Of a stretch of 64,000 bases of DNA, positions 36,978-49,600 are shown piece after piece. This stretch comes from Melastoma dodecandrum. Taxonomy: Eukaryota; Streptophyta; Magnoliopsida; Myrtales; Melastomataceae. Each line of letters opens with the position of its first letter. Position 1 is the stretch's first letter. Below the pieces are notes generated by a model, which saw only the letters and a list, made by a program, of their open reading frames with translations, was not told the DNA's origin and did no database searches. A program made the translations under genes and the position numbers. Location of the stretch: positions 3,782,001 to 3,846,000 of the forward strand of contig JARUPY010000473.1 in the NCBI GenBank assembly GCA_029817715.1, written 5' to 3'.

Positions 36978-38364
36978 CTATGATCTTCCTCTGCCCCTGA
37001 AACCACTGAAGCGTCCCCCACCCCTAGGAGGGCCACCTCTACCCCGGGGACCACCTCGTCCCCGGAAACTGCCACCACGACCAGGGCCTCCTCTCCCTCT
37101 GCCTCCCCCACGACCGCCCCCTCTAGCTGCAGCTGACTGTCCCCTACAGATTACAAACAAATGAATAGAAACTTGGCACATTTTCACGTGCAACGAGAAA
37201 TGACGCAAACAGGCAAAAATCCGGATTAAGGGTTAAAAGTGACTCTGATTCAACAGCAGAATTATTTACAAATATTCTAAGAAAGGAGAATTCCTCAAAC
37301 CCAAAACCAAACACTTAGACGTGCTCAGAGGATTAACAAAAGACAGGCACTGAGAACAACATCCAATTGCATTGTTACCATTGTTCTGTACCTAATAAAT
37401 ATTTGAACTTTGAGGCAGATCAACTACTTCCTTCTCCATTGGTCCAATTTTACTTTCTTTAAGTCAACAATTTAACATCCAGGATATTCATCCACAAACA
37501 CAAGAAATAGCAACCAGGCCGTAACTGAAACATAATATAATGCACACATGTCCAAATAAAACTTATGCTGTTTCAATCTGTCGGTTGATTGCTTCAGTGG
37601 AACTAGGATATAAAGCTCATACAATAAAAAAAATCGGTGGAGAGGCACACATACTTGGGCTGTGGAAGGAATCTCGCAAGAGGTAAAAGCTTTGCCGGGT
37701 CTATAAAGAATTTGTCCCCAAGTGCATATGATGTAGCAACAATACCTTCCATCATTTTAATTGAGAAACACTGCAACAGAGAGCAAATGAGACAGAAAAC
37801 AGCGTGATACACGCGTGGTAGAATCAAAAGAAAATCACTGTATATTCATGTACTCACAGATTCATTGATCGGGCCGAAAATCTCGTCAACTTTCCCAATC
37901 TGAGTCTTGTTCTGCAAGAAGATAGGGGCGTTGAAGTAGGGAATCTTCTCATTAGTGAGTTTAGTCACAGCATCTCCCTCACAAGCATGTAGAAATGTCG
38001 AAACCTCTGCACAAACACTACAACAATAATCAGTAATAAACGGCCAAACTAACTATCCTAACTCTCTCCACAACTCGCAAATCGAACGTCCAGATTACAA
38101 TCCAGAAGCAGCCTTTGAACACTATCTCTGGCACATCACGTGATAATAACGACGCGCAAAAGAACCGAACAACTGACCAACTACTTCGCTGGGAGGTCCT
38201 TCGTCTCGGAATCCACCGCCTCCGCCACGGCCGCCGAAACGCCCGCCACGACCGCCGAAACGCCCGCCATCGCGGCCACCCCTGAAACCACCGCCGTCGC
38301 GGCCGCCCCTGAAGCCACCGCCGTCGCGTCCACCCCTGAACCCGCCTCCCCTTGGAGCCCTCAT
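36978..38364 (-). CDS. GAR1: H/ACA snoRNP subunit 1 (GAR1)
   Basis: Four exons, 38364-38178, 38006-37858, 37770-37655 and 37143-36978, join to 205 residues, the usual GAR1 length. The protein has the classic layout: an N-terminal RGG domain made of repeated FRGGRDGGG units, the conserved core ([77 protein letters not shown]), and a C-terminal RGG domain ([13 protein letters not shown]). GAR1 binds dyskerin in nucleolar H/ACA particles that make pseudouridine in rRNA and snRNA. The long last intron (about 510 bp) separates the core from the C-terminal RGG domain. I start at the ATG at 38364, which begins [12 protein letters not shown]. Confidence 0.95.
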
Positions 38365-40645
38365 GCCGTCGAAACAACCGGTCGGGGAGGAAGTTCGGAG
38401 TGACGAAGAACGGCTGAAGTGGTCGCGAGTGAGGTTTAGGGTTTTACCCTCACTCTTTTTATGCACGTCTCTGAAATTACCTAGAGGACCTCTAATTTTT
38501 AGCCTATTTACAGGATAGCCACTCTTAAACCCTTAAACGTCCCTAACGCTTCACCTTTTACATGAGTAGTTTCAGTCTCAATTAATTTAATTTATTAGAA
38601 TCACACTTTGGTTTGTCTATCGAAGGAATAAGAGAAAACCTAAAACTCTTATTTTAGATTAAAAATACGATAGATTAATAAAAAAAATATATTAAATATT
38701 TTCTTGAATCTTACAAGCAAGCAGGCAGTTGGTCTAAAAAGTACCAATAAGGATGGACATCATATTAGTGTTAGTTTGGAAATTAGTTCGTCGGTCAATG
38801 TTTGAAAAATTCTTGATTTATTAAAAGGACATTTAACAACAACTTTCATTTATTAAAAGGACGATACCTCGAACAACAACATTAATAAAATTCTAATTTT
38901 ATAAAATCACGGTTCGAAATCACGACTTTCTTCCATTGAACACCTCTTGCTCGTCCGCAATCAAAGTTACTTCGCCGACCTCCACTCAAGATTCGAACAT
39001 ACTGACGCTCAAGTTTCTGATGATCCGCCTTATGAGCTTCTCGAGGACATTTGCCCAACTTATTTGTGGGCAGGTGCAAATTAAGAGTGTGATGGTACTA
39101 TTTCGACAGTCACTTCCTCAAATTGGGACAGACCATACATACCATTGAGCTCCCTTGCTCTGCTGCAAATATCAGTGAGAATTTCTACACTTATTTGTAG
39201 TATGTGTGGAATCCAAATGCCACCAGCAAGACGTTTCCCAATCTCTCAAATAGGACATTTCAAAATCTGCTTATGGATGAACCGATTGTAGAGGTTGCTG
39301 GCAATGATAGCTTCTTTCTCATGATTTCCTGTTATTTAAGCATGACATCAGTTTCAGTATATAATGCCACAATAGCTTCTTCTTGAATATCACGTTCAAT
39401 ACATTTATTTTCTCAATCCAAATCAAACATGTGTATCACCACAGGTTTATCCTCGAACAATTTATCATCTAAATCTATGCATTCATTAACTTCAGCAAAA
39501 CGCAATTCAATCAAATCTCGTATCAGATTTATAAAATGTACGTCCTCGTGAGTTGTGTGTAAAAGTTCCATGTCATTTATAATATTTCTTTTTCTTTTCT
39601 TTCTTATTCTTGAAACATTATGCCCGAGCTTTAACACAATTTGATCTATTAGATGAAGCCAATCGAAAATTTTTTCCATCTGCTCAAGATCGAATGAAAA
39701 TATTATTCTCATCATTATATTTCTTTATGCGAAGCTCAAGCTTTGGTGTTCTTTCACATACTGTTGGTTATCCTTTCACAAATTCAGCTGCATCGACTTC
39801 TACCCATGACAATTCTATTTCGTAGTTCCTAGCATAACGTGATTCCTCAAGGAGAAGGTGATGATCCCTCCGAGACAAGTCGTGGAAATATCTAAATTTC
39901 TCGTTGAGAGTTTATTCCTTTAATTCGAGGGATTCTGAGCTAACTTGAGTCGGTCTTACATATAAGAAGATATTTCTTAAATTTCATGAGAAAGGTTAAT
40001 GGGTTTTCTCCGGGTACTTTTTTTAACGCCAATAGCCTTTCGGAAATTTGAGTTTGCATCTCAACCCAACTTGAGATATAATTAGGAGGAATTCTTGAAT
40101 ACCAAATAAAGGCATCCCTTATTAAGAAATTAGAGAAAAGTTTAGGCTTAATGAACTTATTGTTAGATAATTACCCAATGAACTTAAGAAATAGAGCATT
40201 ATGCTCAAGCTTAAGCTAATAACTTGATCTTTAAGCTTAATGAATTGAAGCCATCTCGTCATCTTAATGAACTTGAAATTTCTATTTCACGATCTATGAA
40301 CTGGGTGGGTGATGTGAGTCTGATACGTACAAATTTCATCTCCAGTCGAGACCCCTGGAACCATCTACTCTTATCACGTTTGGCAATCTGATTTCTTAAA
40401 TTTGGCAAGCTGAATTTTTTTTTTAATCTCGAACAAAACTAATCTTTCCAGATGTGTGTTTAGTCGTCCTGCTAAACACGCATATTTTATTGAAAAACAA
40501 ATTAATTTAATATAAAATTGGTCTTTATCTAAATTTAATTTCTACGGCACACGAGTAATTGGAATGGAAGAACAGAAATATCTTTGAATGACTATCACAA
40601 AGTAAGTCCTCACGGTTAGGAAATGGATAAGGCCGATGAAACCTG
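38365..40645. other. Gap between GAR1 and the NDH-subunit gene
   Basis: About 2.3 kb of mostly AT-rich DNA. Short frames near 38880-39150, 39204-39386 and 39413-39825 on both strands do not resemble proteins I know, and I do not call genes. Lines of repeated CTTAATGAACTT-type text near 40140-40280 suggest a small degenerate repeat. Confidence 0.4.
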
Positions 40646-41919
40646 ATGATCATGGCATTGGCAATGGCAATGGCTTCCCTCTCCTTCACACAACCCCCGC
40701 TCTGCTCCTACTCCTCCCCGCCATCCCCTTCCCCTCTCCTCTTCGACCGCCGACTCCCCGTCGCTTCGCTTCTTCGGAAGAGGAGCTTGTCCCTTCCCTC
40801 CTGCAGGGTCACCTGGTTCCCCCTCCCTTTCCCTCAGACGGCCGACGAAGGCTCGGACTCAGACTCAGACTCAGAGTCGGGCTTGGCCTCGGCCTCGGAA
40901 TATCTCTCCGAGGAGTTTGGCGGCCATGGTGTCAGCTTTAAGTCGGTCGGCGACACGTGCCACGTGGCCAAGATGGTGTTAGACAATGGGAGCACAGCAG
41001 TGCTAATGTTGCCTCATGGACTGGTGGTTTCCTACAAGGTGCCGATGTGGCATGGGGAGAGGATGGAGACCCTGAGGAGCTTTGTGGTGGAGGGAGATGC
41101 CGGGGAAGGTGTGGTGCGTGGCGGGATGTTCTTGGACCTGGCGTTCGAGGATGAGGATGGGTTTAGCTGGAGATTGAATACTAAGGGTTGGACTATTAGA
41201 GATGTTAGAGGCGACCCGGGGGAGTTCATCGAGGTAGAACTGATGAACAGCAATCAAGCGGGCATGGTGGATGTGAAGTATGTTTTGACTCTCTGCGAAC
41301 AAAGCCTGACTGCTATGGTCGATGTCTCAAATCAGAGATCAACGCCGCTGAAGATGACGGGGACTGTCCTTAGCCATCTTAACATATGTACACCAGATGG
41401 AGCGTATGCTGTCGGGCTGGAAGGCTCGAATTTCTACGAGAGACGGCCAGTTATGTCGGAACATCGAATAAACCCAGACGATGATCTGAAAAGTAGTAGG
41501 AGAAACAGTTGGCAAGTAAACGGGAAAGAAGAGGACGTACAAGAGGACCTGGAAGGAGAAGAAACTGCAAACTACAAGCAATTGACAGATGAAATGAGCC
41601 TGATATACACGAGTGCTCCGAGGAACTTCACGATCATTGACAGGGTGAGCTTTTGATTCTGTAAGCTCAGAACTTCTACCTGATTTCAAGCCAGTTCAGC
41701 ATTTCTGTATTGTCAATCAAACAGGGCAGGAGGCATTCGCTGATACTAGGAAGACACGGGTTCGACGAGTACTACGTTTACAGCCCTGGTTCCCGACATG
41801 AAGAATACGGCAATTATGCGTATGTGTGTGTAGGACCTACGGCTCAACTGAAGCCTATAATGATTGGCCCCAAACAAATCTGGGAAGGTGCACACCGGTT
41901 ATCCAATCCAAACCTTTGA
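40646..41919 (+). CDS. Photosynthetic NDH complex subunit, PnsB2/NDF5-like (mutarotase fold)
   Basis: Two exons, 40646-41644 and 41725-41919, join in phase 0 to 397 residues. The first 50 residues are Ser/Pro/Leu-rich with basic residues and few acids, fitting a plastid transit peptide. A Ser/Asp repeat (SDSDSDSE) separates it from a galactose-mutarotase-like domain: VSFKSVGDTCHVAKMVLDNG, LMLPHGLVVSYKVPMWHG, GEFIEVELMNSNQAG, LSHLNICTPDGAYAVGLEGS, then exon 2 GFDEYYVYSPG and YVCVGPTAQLKPI. These match the NDF2 (PnsB2) and NDF5 pair, needed for the chloroplast NDH complex and cyclic electron flow. I cannot decide between the two paralogues by eye. Several in-frame ATGs lie close to the start. 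Confidence 0.82.
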
Positions 41920-42860
41920 TGTAAATCGGCTGTTCTTCCTACATTTATACAAGACTAGCTTTACGAGCTGCTAGGTGCTGCAAATCATTATGGAAAGTGA
42001 TTTGATCGATGAAAGTGATATGAGTTTGTAACAGTACAGGCACCAAACACTTCCGGGCAGCATTCGAATAGATATGTGCTAGAAGTACTTCTGCATCTTC
42101 TGCGGTTATTTTGTAAGACAACAGAATGGCTACACCATAGTTTTACGAAATCCGTAACATGGAATGAGTTCCGATAGTCGGGACCAAACGGTCGGAGTCA
42201 TATGAGACCACTGCAGAGAAGCTCTCTCAACGCCAACATGATTAAAAAGATAGCCCAAAAAACTGTACTAAAGTATGGTTTTCAGCCAGAATGCCTCTTG
42301 CAATCAATTCCAGTTCAGAGTCTTCTATGTTGTTCAGCTTGTTTCTGCAAGTCGGCAGAACCTCTGAATTCGTACTTTCGGCAATTTATCATTCATTTAA
42401 TCGGGACTGGAACTTCAACTGCATTAACGAGACGACCAGAGTTCGTCCTCCCAGAAAACATAGACGGCGATCGATTTCAGCACCACCACAGCTAAACGCA
42501 ATCAGTCGACCATGTTAGTCCCCAAAAAGATTAAATCAACGAGACAGGGAAAGAAACCCAAAAACCCATTTCGATCTCGCGGAGATCAAAACGACAGGAG
42601 CATTTTGACCCAGTATTACCCGATTAGGGTGGTCTAAAAAGTTTCAGACTTTGGCATCAACAAGAAAGATCAAGAACACGACCCATAAGGTTATTTAGTA
42701 GGGATGAGTTAGGTGAAGTGACTGATTAGTACCGGACTAATCGTTACTAGTACAAGAACAGTACCACTTAGTACAATATACTAACTACAGTATTAGTACA
42801 TCATTAATAATTTCAAAATGTACTAATCGAGTTAGTACATTGTATTAAATCGAAGTCGAA
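41920..42860. other. 3' flank of the NDH-subunit gene and TAGTAC-rich insertion site
   Basis: The first 700 bp hold no recognisable gene. From about 42720 to 42860 the motif TAGTAC or its reverse GTACTA occurs at least six times, directly next to the retrotransposon insertion point, and TTAGTACACC continues on the far side of the element. Confidence 0.5.
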
Positions 42861-42865
42861 ATTAG
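42861..42865. repeat. Target site duplication, left copy (ATTAG)
   Basis: ATTAG lies directly before the TGTGAAC start of the left LTR and is repeated at 57317-57321 after the right LTR end. Five bases is the usual duplication for Ty3/gypsy integrases. Confidence 0.9.
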
Positions 42866-43611
42866 TGTGAACATTAAAAGTTTGTCAAGAACGATACATT
42901 GGGTTTTATAGCTACAATGGGTTATAATCCCAATTATTAAAAGTGGGCTTGAAATACAAATGGATTATATATTCAAATCCATGAAATAATATGTTATGAC
43001 CTCATAAAAGCCATAAGCCCAATCCAAACAAAGCCATAAGCCCAATCCAAACAAAGCCATAAGCCCAATCCAAACAAAAGTGTTTTGGGCAGAAATAAGC
43101 CCAAATTCAATTCCGGCCCATGGCCCGTTACATAGGCTACCTAATATGGAATGACCAACTTCCTAATATAAATCGGCCTTGGAGGCCTATAAATAGAGCC
43201 ATTCTCACACAACATACAATACAGATTGGTGGAGAGAAGACTCTTGGATATCGAAGACTCTCGCCGCCACCCGTTCGCTGAAGCCCTACCGACGTCCATC
43301 GCCTCGATGTCCTTCTGCAACGCGCCCTGAGGTTCTACCGGATCACGCCCAAAGGCCCCGACGACTTCATCAAGATATCGAAGCTCTGCCGGATCACGCC
43401 CATAGGCCCCGACGGCTTCGTTAATATTTCATCCTGAAGTTCTGCTGAAATTCTGCCGGATCTCAGGATCATCACCCATCAACCGTTGTTCTTCGAAGAT
43501 CGAATCAGAGGAATCACGTGTTTCATCCGTGACTAGAGACAGAACCCGCTGCATATTTTCATACGACAATTTGTACGCTGATATTTTCCCTGCGAAATTT
43601 TAGTGTTCACA
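42866..43611 (+). repeat. Left (5') LTR
   Basis: It starts TGTGAACATT and ends GTGTTCACA, with matching short inverted termini. A 23-bp unit (CATAAGCCCAATCCAAACAA plus AGC) is repeated three times near 43015-43080. A TATA box (TATAAATAG) lies at about 43188 and fits a promoter for element transcription. The related downstream segments GCCGGATCACGCCCA repeat twice. Confidence 0.92.
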
Positions 43612-43617
43612 AATTTC

Positions 43618-43635
43618 TGGCACGCCCAGTGGGAC
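43618..43635 (+). other. Primer-binding-site-like sequence
   Basis: TGGCACGCCCAGTGGGAC starts six bases after the LTR end. The leading TGG pairs with the CCA end of a tRNA. I cannot name the tRNA with confidence. Confidence 0.6.
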
Positions 43636-43673
43636 GATTTCCACCTCTCATCTCTTTACTTTGAGGAATTCAC

Positions 43674-46600
43674 ATGGCACCCAAGATGATTAACGTCAAG
43701 AATGCGATCGCATACAATCGACTTGCTGCTTTTCCTTCGCTCTCATCCGGGGGCTCTTCATCTGCTGAGTTTCCGAGGTTGGTCAAGGCTAGGACCATTG
43801 CTGAACTATATAAGGAGACTGAGGAATTACTCAAGTCCGTCTCCCCCAAGGCATCCGCATCTTCCACGGATGTCACTGAAAAGAATATTCTTAATGATGG
43901 AGACTCTCCGAAATGGACTTATGCCCAGTCTGTCGCCATGACGCGCAAACAGGCGGAAGAGATAGAAGAAATGCTCAAGTCTATCTCCCCTAAGGCTTTC
44001 CCATCTTACAAGGATGTTCTCAAAGAAGGAGGCTCTCCAAAGTGGACATATGCCCAATCTGTGGCCAAAACTCGTAAACAAACCAAAGAAATTGAAGAAA
44101 TGCTTAGAGCAATTTCCCCTAAGTCATCTCAACCAACTGCTGGTGACAATTCCTTCGACAAGGTTCTGATGTCTCCTATGCCGCGGATAAATTTTGAAAA
44201 TATCTCGTCAAGTGACTCTCCGTCGGATTCCTCCCCAGAAGCAGATTCAACTAAAGGCTTCGAAGTCATGCCAGTGATGATGGCGGATACTCCTTCACTT
44301 GAAGATCAGGTTTTAGCTCTCACAAAGACTATGGATGCTATGATGCTTTTTATGAAAGAAAGAGAGCAGCAAATGGACTACATTGTCAAAAAACTGGAGA
44401 GTAAAGAAGCTGACAAAACGTATATGGAGGAGAGTTCGCGCACCCAAGTTGATAAGGGAAAGGGGGTCATGAATGTCGATGATTCGGCAAAACACATGGC
44501 CAGTGCTGAAGATCCTATTTCAGCAAAAGCGATGCTGGAATTAATAAAAGAGACAGTGAAGAGTGAGCTTGAGGGCAAATCATCATCATCTTCGGCATAT
44601 TATAAGCCTTACAGTCGGAGAATTGAAGGCCTCAAGATGCCCGTGGGATATCAGCCTCCATACTTCCAACAGTTCGATGAGAAGGGTAATTCACGTCAAC
44701 ATGTGGCCCATTTCGTTGAAACTTGCAACAATGCAGGCACAGATAGAGATTGGATGGTTAAGCAGTTTGTTCGCTCTCTGAAGGGAAACGCTTTTGATTG
44801 GTACATTGACCTCAAGCCAGGCACCATTGACAGTTGAGAACAATTGGAAAGGGAATTTTTGAATCGCTTCTACAGCACGCGACGCGTGGTGAGTATGATT
44901 GAACTAACTAATACTCGCCAATGGGAGGAAGAACCCGTCGTCGACTACATCCAACGATGGAGAAATCTAAGTTTAAATTGTAGAGATCGTCTATTAGAGG
45001 AAACGTCTATCGACATGTGTATTCAAGGCATGCTCTGGAGGATTCGGTACATTCTGCAAGGGCTCAAACCACGATCATTCGAGGAGTTGGCGACAAAGGC
45101 TCATGACATGGAGTTAAGCTTTGTTGGGGCCAACGTAAGTAACATCCCCATACCTGAGCCGCCTCGAGGGACAGGAAGACCAGGAAACAGAACTGGGGGC
45201 AAGCCTGCTATCAAGGACGCCAAGAAACAGGTAATGACTACAGATGCAGCTCCTATCAAAGTGCCAGTTACAAAAGGAAAAGTTCCGCCAGATGGACAAT
45301 CACTTACAGAAGCACCTAGGATGGAGAGGCAACGCCCAACTCTTAAGGAAAGGAAAAACAAGAAATATTCTTTTCTCGATGAAGATGTTGCAAAAATATT
45401 TGACTATCTGTTGTCTTCTAAAATGATCGAGCTTCCGCCATCAAAGCGACCGAACCAAGCGAATCTAGCTGACAATCCCAACTTCTACAAGTACCATCGT
45501 GTTTTAGGCCATCCAATTGAGAGATGTTTCGTCTTCAAGGAGAAGGTCATGGAGCTTGTACGCAACAACAAGATCGATTTAGGAGCCTATATTGCACCTT
45601 CAAATATGATCAGTGTCGCAAACAATGATACTCCAAACATCATATTCGGGACTATTGATCACGCTGAGATAATTGGCCTACGAAGCCTGGGGATAATGCA
45701 TCAATATATGACCAAGATGTCAAGTTGTGTGGTTAGCTCTGAAGAAGCGTCAAGCGAAGAAGGCTGGACTTTGGTGACTCATAAAAGGAACCGGAAGAAG
45801 TCTTCTAAGCCCTTGAAGAAAGCACTTCCTATGCAAGCAAAGATTGCGATGAGGTCACCAATAAAAAAGGATTCCATGAAGATAGTGAAAGAAGAGAGTT
45901 CGTTAGATATCCTGTTCGTGAAGAAGCCAACCCCGACTATGTTATGGGATTTCTTTCCGAAATGTTTTCGAAAACTTGCAGATTTGCCTAGGAGCTGTCA
46001 CCATATTGATGCAAACAAAGAAGTGGTGGTCGCGAAGGTCGACACACCGGAAGAGCCCACCATGATGAATGTTGTGAAATCACGAGAAGATGGCGCAACA
46101 ATTATGTTTTCTGATGAAGATCTCCTTATAGGACACAAATCTCACAATCGGCCGCTATTCGTATCAGGATATGCTTATGGCACGAAGGTCAATCGCATAT
46201 TGGTCGACCCAGGTTCAGCAGTCAATATTTTGTCATTGAAATCCCTAAAAGAGATTGGGCTAGGGGTTGACGATTTATCAAGTAGCCGGCTGATAATCCA
46301 AGGATTCAACCAGGGCGGAGAACGAGCCGTGGGAAAGATTTGTCTCACTCTCACAATAGGAGATATGGAAGCTGGAGCGACATTCTATGTCATCGATTCC
46401 AACACCACCTATAATATGTTGTTGGGTCGATCATGGTTACATGAATATGGAGTTGTTGCATCCACGCTCCATCAATGCTTTAAATTTATGAAAGATGGGG
46501 TAACCCACACAGTATGGGCAGATGCAAAACCCTTTACGGAAGCGGAGTCATACTTTGCCGATGCCAAATTTTACTTTAATAAGGGTACTAATGCTGAAGA

Positions 46601-49600
46601 AAAAGCCCCAAAGCCTGTACCGATTGTGAGGGATATCGCGAAGAAATCGGACGTAGAAGTCTTACCTATTCAACAAGAGGTACCTTCAGTTAATCCGACA
46701 ATCGAAAATGAAAAGACAGACGATAAGAATGTGCCGATCTTGCGCTATATTCCAAGAGCCCTTCGAAAAGCTGGAGAACCACCTTTTGTGAGTAGCCATG
46801 CTGAAGACATAGTGGCGACAAAAGAACTCAACTGGCCGGTGACAAAAATGACGACAATAGCTCAAACGAGTACGCCTTTGAAAGGTTTTGTTCGACCTAA
46901 ACATGGGGCAATTATCTATCCAGATTCATTACCTAACAGGCGCACCAACGGGTTTGATCCAAATGCATTTAGGTTAATCTCCGCAGCTGGCTACACTGAG
47001 GACTTGAAGACACTTGGGGATGCCTCAAAAGAAACAAATCCAAGAAGTGATAATCAGAAATCGAAATTTGGTCTTGGATATGTCACTCTTAAGCCCGTTA
47101 ACCCTCCGGCAAAGAATGTTTCGATTCAATACATTGAAGCTGATGATGAAAGTACGGCCAAATCAACTAGAACTTCAGTGTTTGATCGACTTGGAGTCCC
47201 GTCTAAGCGAAGGTCAGTATTTGATAGACTTGGCACTCGGAAAGAAGAGATTAATGCCCAAAGGTCGACACGATTAAAATTGGGTCAAGCTCCAAAAAGT
47301 CGGATGATGTGGAAGAGAGTTGATAAAAAGGAGGATATCCCAATTATCATAGGAGATACAAAAGATCTTCGTAGCAAAGTTCCCTCTCGAATGAAGCGTC
47401 GAATGGTTATTGAAGTAACTATCGGCGAAATACTGAAAATGAAGACAAAAACATGGGTATCCACCAATAGCAAAGGGGAATTGTCTCACGGTGATAATGA
47501 AAATGATGTTGTCGCTTCCCACCACGTCACAATTACTGAAGTTGATGAAAACACTTCTCCTAAAGAGGATGATGCGGAAGAGGCTCCAGAAGTATTCGAG
47601 GACCGAAAAAGGTCTACCGTTGACGAATTGAAAGAAGTCGATCTTGGGGAGGAAGGGGATCATCGCCCTACATTCCTTAGCGCGAGTTTAACCCCTGATG
47701 AAGAAGAGTTGTATGCCCAACTATTGAAGGAATACAAAGATGTCTTCGCATGGACCTACAAGGAAATGCCCGGCCTTGACCCGAAGATAGCGGTTCATAA
47801 GTTAGCTGTTAAGCACGGAGTTCGACCAATAAAGCAAGCTCAACGACGTTTTCGCCCAGAGCTGATCCCATTGATAGAAGCCGAAGTCAATAAGCTTATC
47901 GAAGCTGGATTTATTCGGGAGGTGAAATATCCAACATGGATTGCAAATATAGTACCTGTTAAGAAGAAGAACGGTCAACTCCGAGTTTGCGTTGATTTTC
48001 GTGATCTCAATAATGTGTGTCCCAAGGACGATTTTCCTCTTCCGATCACTGAGATAATGGTAGACGCGACCACTGGCTATGAGGCCCTCAGTTTTATGGA
48101 TGGATCATCGGGATATAATCAAATCCGAATGGATCCAAAGGATGAGGAAATGACGGCTTTTCGTACTCCAAAAAGTATATATTGTTATAAGGTAATGCCT
48201 TTTGGGTTGAAGAATGCGGGAGCGACTTATCAACGGGCCATGCAACGGATCTTTGATGATATTCTACACAAAAACGTAGAGTGTTACGTGGATGATCTAG
48301 TTGTCAAATCCAGAAAAAGGCGCGATCATATTAACGACCTTAGAAAAGTATTTGACAGACTGCGCAAATACCAACTGAAAATGAACCCATTGAAGTGTGC
48401 ATTTGGGGTCACTTCGGGAAAGTTCCTTGGATTCATCGTTCGACATCGAGGCATTGAAGTCGATCAATCAAAGATAGATGCGATTATGAAGATGCCAGGG
48501 CCAAGAAATATACATGAGTTGAAGAGCCTTCAAGGGAAGCTTGCATACATTCGAAGGTTTATATCAAACTTGGCCGGACGATGCCATCCCTTTCATAGAT
48601 TGATGAAGAAAGGTACTCCATTTGAGGGGGACGAAGCATGTGAAAATGCATTCAACAGCATAAAGGCGTATTTGTCAAAGCCACCGGTCCTAAATGCTCC
48701 AATCCAAGGAAGACCCCTCATACTTTATATAGCAGCACAAGAAGCTTCGCTAGGAGTTCTGTTAGCTCAGGAGAACGATAATGGAAAAGAAAATGCCTTG
48801 TATTATTTGAGCAGGACTTTCACCGGAGCGGAATTAAATTACTCTCCAATTGAGAAGACATGTCTTGCTTTAATGTTTGCCATTCAAAAGCTACGACATT
48901 ATTTGCAGGCACATTCTGTTCGTCTCATATCACGGGCAGATCCTCTCAAGTATATAATGTCGAGGCCGGTTCTATTTGGTCGTCTCGCAAAATGGGCACT
49001 TATGCTCTAAGAGTTTGAGATCTTGTATGTTCCTCAAAAGGCTGTGAAGGGACAAGCTTTGGCTGACTTCTTGGTAGATCATCCTATACCAGATAATTGG
49101 AAAATATCGGAAGAACTGCCCGATGAGGAAGTAATGTTGGTTGATGTTCATCCTCCATGGAAAATGTTCTTTGATGGTTCAGCTACACAAAGAGGCGTAG
49201 GAGCTGCAATTGTCTTCATCACATCCGAAGAGGATGTCATCCCTTACGCATATACCCTCACCCAGTTATGCTCAAACAATATGGCTGAGCATCAGGCTCT
49301 CATACTCGGGCTAGACATGGCCATGGATAATAAAGTACATAGTTTAAGAGTATATGGATACTCCAAGCTTGTGATTAATCAACTTCTATCCACATACGAG
49401 GTTCGCAAGCCAGAGCCTTATCATGATTATGCAGTTAAACTCGCAGGGTGGTTTCCGGATATTACAATAAGTCATATACTGAGAAAAGAAAATGCACAGG
49501 CAGATGCCTTGGCGAGTCTTGCTTCTGCTCTTACTTCGGTAGATAGGGAGGTCAGCATTAGATTATGTCAAGCATGGGCGACTCCACCGGTCCCTGACAA

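Noticed and set aside
38122..38466. Long Gly/Arg frame extending beyond the GAR1 start
   Set aside because: GAR1 proteins start at the [12 protein letters not shown] methionine at 38364; the upstream extension has no conservation and lies in the leader.
39413..39825. Short frames on both strands in the GAR1-NDH gap
   Set aside because: No recognised domains and AT-rich composition. They may be remnants of an old repeat, but I cannot support this.
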